DNA from: a bacterium
Lineage (GTDB): Bacteria > Patescibacteriota > Minisyncoccia > CAIUEV01 > JAHKAQ01
DNA length: 12,277 nucleotides
Assembly: GCA_018399475.1 (NCBI GenBank)
Contig: JAGYOS010000010.1
Coordinates: forward strand, 1-12,277
Reading direction: 5' to 3'
The position numbers and the translations under genes are program-made. Position 1 is the stretch's first letter, and each line of letters opens with the position of its first letter. The notes below the pieces were generated by a model. That model was not told the origin of the DNA and did no database searches. It worked only from the letters and a program-made list of their open reading frames with translations. This document shows, piece by piece, positions 8,263 to 12,277 of this stretch.

Positions 8263-9533
8263 TTATCAAATTTAAACCCATTAGTTGCACAAATATCAGC
8301 ATAAACTTTGCCGCTTGGACGTAATTTTCTCGCTAATGTTTTATAATCTATTTCCAAAAGCCCAAAACGAGGCCAAAATCCTTTGTCCCATTCAAAATTA
8401 TCCATAAGGGACCAATGGAAATAACCTTTGACTGGAATTTTTTCTTGAATGGCTTTATTTATCCAAAAAAGGTGGTCCTTAATAAAAACTTCTCTGTATT
8501 TATCTTTTGCGTCGGCTAAACCATTTTCAGTAATATATATCGGAAGATTATACTTTTTAACCTCCTGTAATACTTTGTATATCCCTTTCGGGTAAATTTC
8601 CCAATTTAGATCAGACACCTTTCCCTCTATTTTTACCTGCTGATAAGGAAATTTTAACCGATGATGAAAATAATAATTCACTCCTATAAAGTCTAATTTA
8701 GATTTTATAGCATTGATAAACTTCTTATTGCTGAAATAACGAGCTGCACCGGTGGTTAATCTATCCAAAAAAGAATTTTTATTAGCCGGCTCCCAAAAAT
8801 TTAGAAGCTGAGCGACACCAACTTGAGCTCGCGGACACTCTTTTTTAATGCATTCATAGGCCATATTATGTGCCTTAACTGTCATCCGAAAATATTTATA
8901 AGCTTTTATAAGACCTCTCTCTCCAGGCCAGTTTTTTTTCCCTAAATAAGCATTGTAGAGAATCACCATCATTTCATTTATTGTGATCCAATACTGACAA
9001 AATTCACCTAACTCCTGGACTACTTTTTGGACATAACGAGTAAACAGACGAGGATAATCAGAATTGGTTATCCCTCCTTTTTTAGAAAGCCAAAGCGGAT
9101 TAGCAAAGTGTTTTAAGGTTATAAAAGGTTCAATCCCTCTGTCTCTTAAAGCCATTACCATTTGTCTATAATGTTCCAACTCCCTTTTATTAAATTTTCC
9201 CTCCTCCGGTTCTACTCTCGACCACTCTACAGAAAACCGATAAGCATTTTGATGTAAAGATTTAATCCAATCAAAGTCTTCCTCATAGCGATGGTAGTGA
9301 TCACAAGCTTGGCCGCAAATATAATTATCCGGGTAAAGCATTTGAGGAAATTTTTTTCTTTGCCAAGACTTCCAATATTTTTTTGCCGAATGAGCTAATT
9401 TTTCGGCGTTCTTCTCTTCCCATTGGCTCCAATCATTCAAATTGCCGCCTTCCACTTGGTAAGCAGAAGTAGCACTTCCCCAAAAAAAATCCTTCGGGAA
9501 AAATATAAAATTATTTTCTTTTTTCTTTTTCAT
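8259..9533 (-). CDS. GH1 family beta-glycosidase (beta-glucosidase/galactosidase type)
   Basis: This 424-residue cytoplasmic enzyme has no signal peptide. FFWGSATSAYQVEGG (16-30) is the GH1 N-terminal signature, with Gln26 contacting the sugar. LKHFANPLWL (140-149) follows, with His142 at the active site. TINEMM (184-189) gives the acid/base Glu187, and YITENG (333-338) the nucleophile Glu336. FHWSLMDNFEW (372-382) holds the Glu381-Trp382 pair binding the non-reducing sugar. The segment at 40-80, with several Trp and Lys residues, and the HFANPLWL form resemble the archaeal-type branch of GH1. It would hydrolyse beta-glucosides or beta-galactosides, not phosphorylated ones as far as visible; I see no phosphate-binding signature. 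Asn-Glu is followed by Met instead of the usual Pro. The length is slightly under the usual 440-480. This is the first gene of the sugar cluster, starting at the ATG at 9533-9531 with no Shine-Dalgarno sequence. Confidence 0.92.
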   Translation of the reverse strand: MKKKKENNFIFFPKDFFWGSATSAYQVEGGNLNDWSQWEEKNAEKLAHSAKKYWKSWQRKKFPQMLYPDNYICGQACDHYHRYEEDFDWIKSLHQNAYRFSVEWSRVEPEEGKFNKRELEHYRQMVMALRDRGIEPFITLKHFANPLWLSKKGGITNSDYPRLFTRYVQKVVQELGEFCQYWITINEMMVILYNAYLGKKNWPGERGLIKAYKYFRMTVKAHNMAYECIKKECPRAQVGVAQLLNFWEPANKNSFLDRLTTGAARYFSNKKFINAIKSKLDFIGVNYYFHHRLKFPYQQVKIEGKVSDLNWEIYPKGIYKVLQEVKKYNLPIYITENGLADAKDKYREVFIKDHLFWINKAIQEKIPVKGYFHWSLMDNFEWDKGFWPRFGLLEIDYKTLARKLRPSGKVYADICATNGFKFDK

Positions 9534-9595
9534 TTTTTATTTTTAGCAATTCCAATTACAGCCAGTAAACAAAACCTGTAATCTTTTATAGAAAA

Positions 9596-9624
9596 ATTAT
9601 AAACAACCGGAAATTATCGCTTAA
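9596..9624 (-). promoter_or_regulatory. Candidate promoter of the GH1-EamA-GH-A-ROK cluster
   Basis: On the minus strand a perfect TATAAT (9601-9596) is preceded at 17 bp by TTAAGC (9624-9619), which matches TTGACA at three of six positions. It sits in the 135-bp gap upstream of the GH1 start and would give a leader of about 55 nt. A second TATAAT (9659-9654) lies closer to the upstream gene with an equally weak -35 (GTGATT), so either could be used. No operator-like repeat is evident around them. Confidence 0.4.
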
Positions 9625-9668
9625 TGGAAAAGTTACTTCTTGGTTTCAATTTTATTATAAGCTATTTC

Positions 9669-11909
9669 TCACGAAAAATCACCTAAAGCTTCCAATAATA
9701 ATTTCGCCTTGGCAGAATCAATAAAATTTTCAGCTTCTAATTCTCTAATTTTACCTTTTAATGCTTCAACCGCTGATTTTTCTTCTTCCGTTTGGCCTCT
9801 TTTGGAAAAATTATAACCGGCTATTACCCCTTCCAAAATTTCTTGCCTCGCCGACCAGCTTTTCAAAAAATTTTCTTCATAAAAAGTCACCACCTCCCCG
9901 GCAATAGCTTTATAATCCGAACTGATTTTTTTATAAATTTCAACTTTCGGTTCCAACCCTTCATTTCCGCTCCTGGTTATATTAACTCCGTAATTTATGT
10001 TTTCTCCCAAACCGATTTCACCGGTTACTTCAGCCGAGATTATGCTTCTGTTTTCTTCTTTCAAAATTGCTAGTATTCGGTAATTACTTTCAGCCAATCC
10101 ATCAATTTTAACCGAATATTCAATATCCGGATCGGCAATCAGAACCATTTTTTCTCCGAGAGGATCATCCTCGTAAAAATAAGAATTTTGAATTTCATTC
10201 AGTTCTCGAGAGATTTTAGAGCCCTCGGAATTTTTAATCTCCAGAGTCAAAGGCGAAGCAAAACAAAAAATAAGATAATCTTTTTCCAACTCAAAATTCT
10301 GGGAAGAAGTTTCCAACTCAATCTTTAAAAAATTTTCAATTTCAGCCCTTGATTCCCAAGGAAGGTCTCCGTGCCTTGCTTCAATTAGAAGATTTCTTAT
10401 GCCTTCCATTTCCCAAGTAGAACTTTTCGCAAGTACAGTTGTATCTCCTTCAAGATTATCCGAAACAGGCTCCCGGGGATCTGGGACTCCATCCTGCCAA
10501 AATTCTCCATCAGCCGGAGTATGCGGCCTGATAGGAATTTTATCTAAAGTCAAATGCCCCCTTCCTCCAATAAAAAAAGCCTCAGACCTATTTTTCAATT
10601 TTTCTATTCCATTGTTTAGACCAATCAAGGCGCTGTTTGAAAAAAACATCGTTTGATGATCAACTAGAGATCCGGAATTTTCCAGAAAATCATAAGTGGG
10701 CATTATTTCGTAAACTGAAGGCAAATGATCTTGAATATAATCCAGAACAGATTGGCCGGCTTGCAATTGCTTATACCAAAGATAGGCATAAAGCAAGGGA
10801 CTCCAGCCATCAGGGATTCGGCCTCCCTCCGCCAAGGTGTAAATTTTAGAAACTCCTTGATGAGGAGTTCCCAAAGTTATCAAATTGCCCACATCAAAAC
10901 CAAAATCCTCTCCTTGAATATATCCTCTGGCAACGAGACCGCCAAAACTGAAAGCAACCAAGTCCACTTCTTTAAACCCTGATTTTTCTTTGGCTAAATT
11001 AATAATCGGCTTTAGATAACCGGCAGCGCTTTGGAAAAACGGTTGCCGCCAATCATAGAAACTTACAAATAAATTTTTATCTTCCTCGTAGCCGGAATTT
11101 TTAAAAACATTTTTTAAAGCTGCAGTTGATTTACCAAAAGGAAAAAGCCACCAGCTTCCCTCTTGCTCTTTAAAAAATTTCCCTAAGTTTAAAGATTCAC
11201 CAAAACCGGGGATCAAAATGATAGGTTTTTTGCCTCTCTCTGTCCAAGGAACAAATTCAAGATTAATGCCTTTAATTTTCTCTCCCTTGCCTGAATTGTT
11301 AGCGGAGAGATGAAAAGGTCCCGAATCATCTCCCCAATAATTATTAACGATATCGGCTGCGGCCGAATTACCTACAACTTCCACTCCATAAGTTGTGTGA
11401 TTGGCATAAATATCCGAATTTCTTATTTTCAGAGTACCGGCATTTCTTACTTGCAGCGGCCAATAATTTTGAGTGATCAAACTGTCATAAATCTCTAAAT
11501 CTCCCTGAATTTTCATCCCTGGCATCCAGGAACCGCTTTCGGAATAACCGCCGGCCTCTTTGACAACCGCATTTTTGATAACGGAATCGGACCCGGCTCC
11601 AAACAAAAAATAATACATCCAAGCCGGTTCTTCCGAGATATGTTTCTCTCTAAAAAAAATCACCGGGGAATCTTCTTCTCCTTCCACCTCCAACCGGCCA
11701 TAAACTCTTAAATTGCCTCCTCTTTTAAATTCAATTTGAACCCCGGATTCCACAATCAGAGTCGCTTCGCTTCCAATCGTTACTCTCCCATCTATTATTT
11801 GGTTTTCTCCCCAAACAGCATCCTCTGTTATATCAAGAGATGCAGCATCGGCTTGAAAAAGGGGGAAAAATAACAAAAAAAATAGAAATGGGATCCTTTT
11901 AGCTAACAT
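9669..11909 (-). CDS. Secreted beta-helix plus PGAP1/LCAT-like alpha/beta-hydrolase
   Basis: Counting from my chosen ATG at 11909-11907 (746 residues), MLAKR plus a hydrophobic stretch ending QADA-A near residue 23 is a good signal peptide. Another in-frame ATG at 11963 would put 18 residues ahead of this, so I reject it. Residues about 25-215 are short beta repeats (IIDGRVTIGSEATLIVESG, then an NNYWGDDSGP turn at 189-198), as in right-handed parallel beta-helix proteins. Residues 225-515 are a lipase-like fold: oxyanion strand IILIPGFG (230-237), nucleophile Ser321 in VAFSFGG, LITLGTPHQG (343-352), Asp489 in EGDTTV and His513 in ARHGD. The GTPH-G and GDxTV motifs and the order Ser-Asp-His match PGAP1/LCAT-type lipases and acyltransferases. 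The first Gly of GxSxG is Ala. A beta-rich region (about 535-660) and a charged helical tail follow. An ester substrate such as lipid or acylated glycan is plausible but not shown. A separate promoter is likely. Confidence 0.75.
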   Translation of the reverse strand: MLAKRIPFLFFLLFFPLFQADAASLDITEDAVWGENQIIDGRVTIGSEATLIVESGVQIEFKRGGNLRVYGRLEVEGEEDSPVIFFREKHISEEPAWMYYFLFGAGSDSVIKNAVVKEAGGYSESGSWMPGMKIQGDLEIYDSLITQNYWPLQVRNAGTLKIRNSDIYANHTTYGVEVVGNSAAADIVNNYWGDDSGPFHLSANNSGKGEKIKGINLEFVPWTERGKKPIILIPGFGESLNLGKFFKEQEGSWWLFPFGKSTAALKNVFKNSGYEEDKNLFVSFYDWRQPFFQSAAGYLKPIINLAKEKSGFKEVDLVAFSFGGLVARGYIQGEDFGFDVGNLITLGTPHQGVSKIYTLAEGGRIPDGWSPLLYAYLWYKQLQAGQSVLDYIQDHLPSVYEIMPTYDFLENSGSLVDHQTMFFSNSALIGLNNGIEKLKNRSEAFFIGGRGHLTLDKIPIRPHTPADGEFWQDGVPDPREPVSDNLEGDTTVLAKSSTWEMEGIRNLLIEARHGDLPWESRAEIENFLKIELETSSQNFELEKDYLIFCFASPLTLEIKNSEGSKISRELNEIQNSYFYEDDPLGEKMVLIADPDIEYSVKIDGLAESNYRILAILKEENRSIISAEVTGEIGLGENINYGVNITRSGNEGLEPKVEIYKKISSDYKAIAGEVVTFYEENFLKSWSARQEILEGVIAGYNFSKRGQTEEEKSAVEALKGKIRELEAENFIDSAKAKLLLEALGDFS

Positions 11910-11967
11910 AAAATCAAACTTAAAATTTAAACGAACTTGTTGCAAAATTAACAAATTGATCATTAAA

Positions 11968-12010
11968 AAAAAGCGAAAAATAAATTAAAATAATTTATTT
12001 TTCGCTTTTT
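11968..12010. repeat. Perfect 20-bp-stem hairpin in the divergent intergenic region
   Basis: Bases 11968-11987 and 11991-12010 are exact reverse complements around a 3-base AAA loop. Three G/C pairs (GCG/CGC) sit in an otherwise A/T stem. On the minus strand the right arm runs into eight T residues; on the plus strand it ends in five. That is the outline of a bidirectional intrinsic terminator, yet both flanking genes point away from it, so there is no gene end here for it to serve. It may insulate the two divergent promoters, act as an operator or attenuator, or be a leftover from a rearranged gene order. Confidence 0.7.
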
Positions 12011-12045
12011 GATTAAAGTCGTTTTAGTTAAAATAGTTTCTTTTT

Positions 12046-12075
12046 TTGACGAGGAGAGAAAGAAAAATGTAAAAT
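12046..12075 (+). promoter_or_regulatory. Sigma70-type promoter for the right-edge gene
   Basis: TTGACG (12046-12051) and TAAAAT (12070-12075) each differ from the consensus at one base and are 18 bp apart. Transcription would begin near 12082, leaving a leader of about 18 nt before the ATG at 12100. This is the best promoter match I found in the window. The AGGAG at 12052-12056 lies inside the spacer, so it would not be in the transcript made from this promoter. Confidence 0.6.
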
Positions 12076-12099
12076 GAAATAAAGCTTTAAAATATTTTT

Positions 12100-12277
12100 A
12101 TGAGAAAAAGTAAAATTCGGATTATTAGCATTAGTTTCTTTCTCCTTTTTTTAGGGTTTTTTGCCTACTATTTTTATCAGAAATTAACACCCGAGCCCAA
12201 GCAAGACTATTCTCTCACTCTTGAGGAAACTTCTGAAGAAACTCCGGAAAATGTTCCCCAATTAGAAGGAGAAGAAG
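12100..12277 (+). CDS. Membrane-anchored acidic protein, 5' part only
   Basis: I read this 59-codon open start directly; it runs off the right edge without a stop. The N-terminus (MRKSKIR) is positively charged, followed by a hydrophobic segment (about residues 8-26, rich in Phe, Leu, Ile and Tyr) and then YQKLTPEPKQD. After that comes an acidic, Pro/Thr/Glu-rich stretch with no order-promoting pattern (residues 38-59, mostly E, T, S, P). This fits a single-pass anchor with an extended extracytoplasmic linker, as often precedes a surface or cell-wall domain, or an uncleaved signal. The function is unknown because the main domain lies outside the window. It is transcribed divergently from the beta-helix lipase gene and is preceded by a well-formed promoter. 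Confidence 0.6.
   Translation, partial: MRKSKIRIISISFFLLFLGFFAYYFYQKLTPEPKQDYSLTLEETSEETPENVPQLEGEE

Noticed and set aside
9601..9668. Possible terminator at the end of the beta-helix/lipase gene
   Set aside because: I found only the short palindrome AAGTTACTT at 9630-9638 and no GC stem with a T-run.
10399..10982. Plus-strand open frames inside the beta-helix/lipase gene
   Set aside because: They are opposite to a gene with clear catalytic motifs and encode low-complexity Ser/Phe-rich peptides with no family features; they are shadows of the minus-strand codons.
11910..11963. Upstream ATG at 11963 as the lipase start
   Set aside because: It would place 18 residues before a well-formed signal peptide and abuts the T-run of the hairpin; the ATG at 11909 gives a normal secretion signal.
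1..12277. Alternative genetic code in which TGA is read as an amino acid
   Set aside because: TGA ends the GH1 and the beta-helix/lipase genes at sensible places, and the GH1 TGA forms a normal ATGA overlap with the next gene.

Overview
The window is AT-rich and densely packed. Eight genes lie on the minus strand, and a ninth starts on the plus strand at the right edge. Both genes cut by the window edges were read directly from the bases. TGA and TAA both serve as normal stops, so the standard bacterial code fits. None of the nine starts has a convincing Shine-Dalgarno sequence; the leaders are A/T runs. The low GC, the SD-less starts, the large GT-C membrane proteins, the membrane-anchored clan GH-A enzyme and the beta-helix/lipase protein together suggest an uncultivated Candidate Phyla Radiation (Patescibacteria) lineage. 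This is inference from general character, since no rRNA or marker gene is present.

Layout from right to left, which is the direction of transcription for the minus-strand genes. (a) 12100-12277, plus strand: 5' end of a membrane-anchored acidic protein behind a good sigma70-type promoter. (b) 11910-12099: divergent intergenic region holding a perfect 20-bp-stem hairpin. (c) 9669-11909: secreted protein combining an N-terminal parallel beta-helix with a PGAP1/LCAT-like alpha/beta-hydrolase. (d) 9533 down to 5410: a tight four-gene sugar cluster of GH1 beta-glycosidase, EamA-type 10-TM transporter (4-bp ATGA overlap), membrane-anchored clan GH-A glycosidase and ROK sugar kinase, with intergenic gaps of at most 21 bp. 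(e) 5306 down to 1077: two consecutive GT-C-type multi-pass membrane proteins with soluble C-terminal domains. (f) 890 to the left edge: a NIF3/DUF34 dinuclear-metal protein, C-terminus cut off.

The clearest functional unit is (d). A surface-anchored glycosidase, a transporter, a cytoplasmic beta-glycosidase and a sugar kinase would make a minimal pathway for importing beta-linked oligosaccharides or glycosides and feeding phosphorylated hexose into glycolysis. The two GT-C proteins probably build or modify a cell-surface glycan or glycoprotein from lipid-linked sugars; their link to the sugar cluster is positional only. No mobile element, CRISPR array, tRNA or rRNA is visible. No gene-free stretch exceeds 300 bases; the longest are 11910-12099 and 891-1076.
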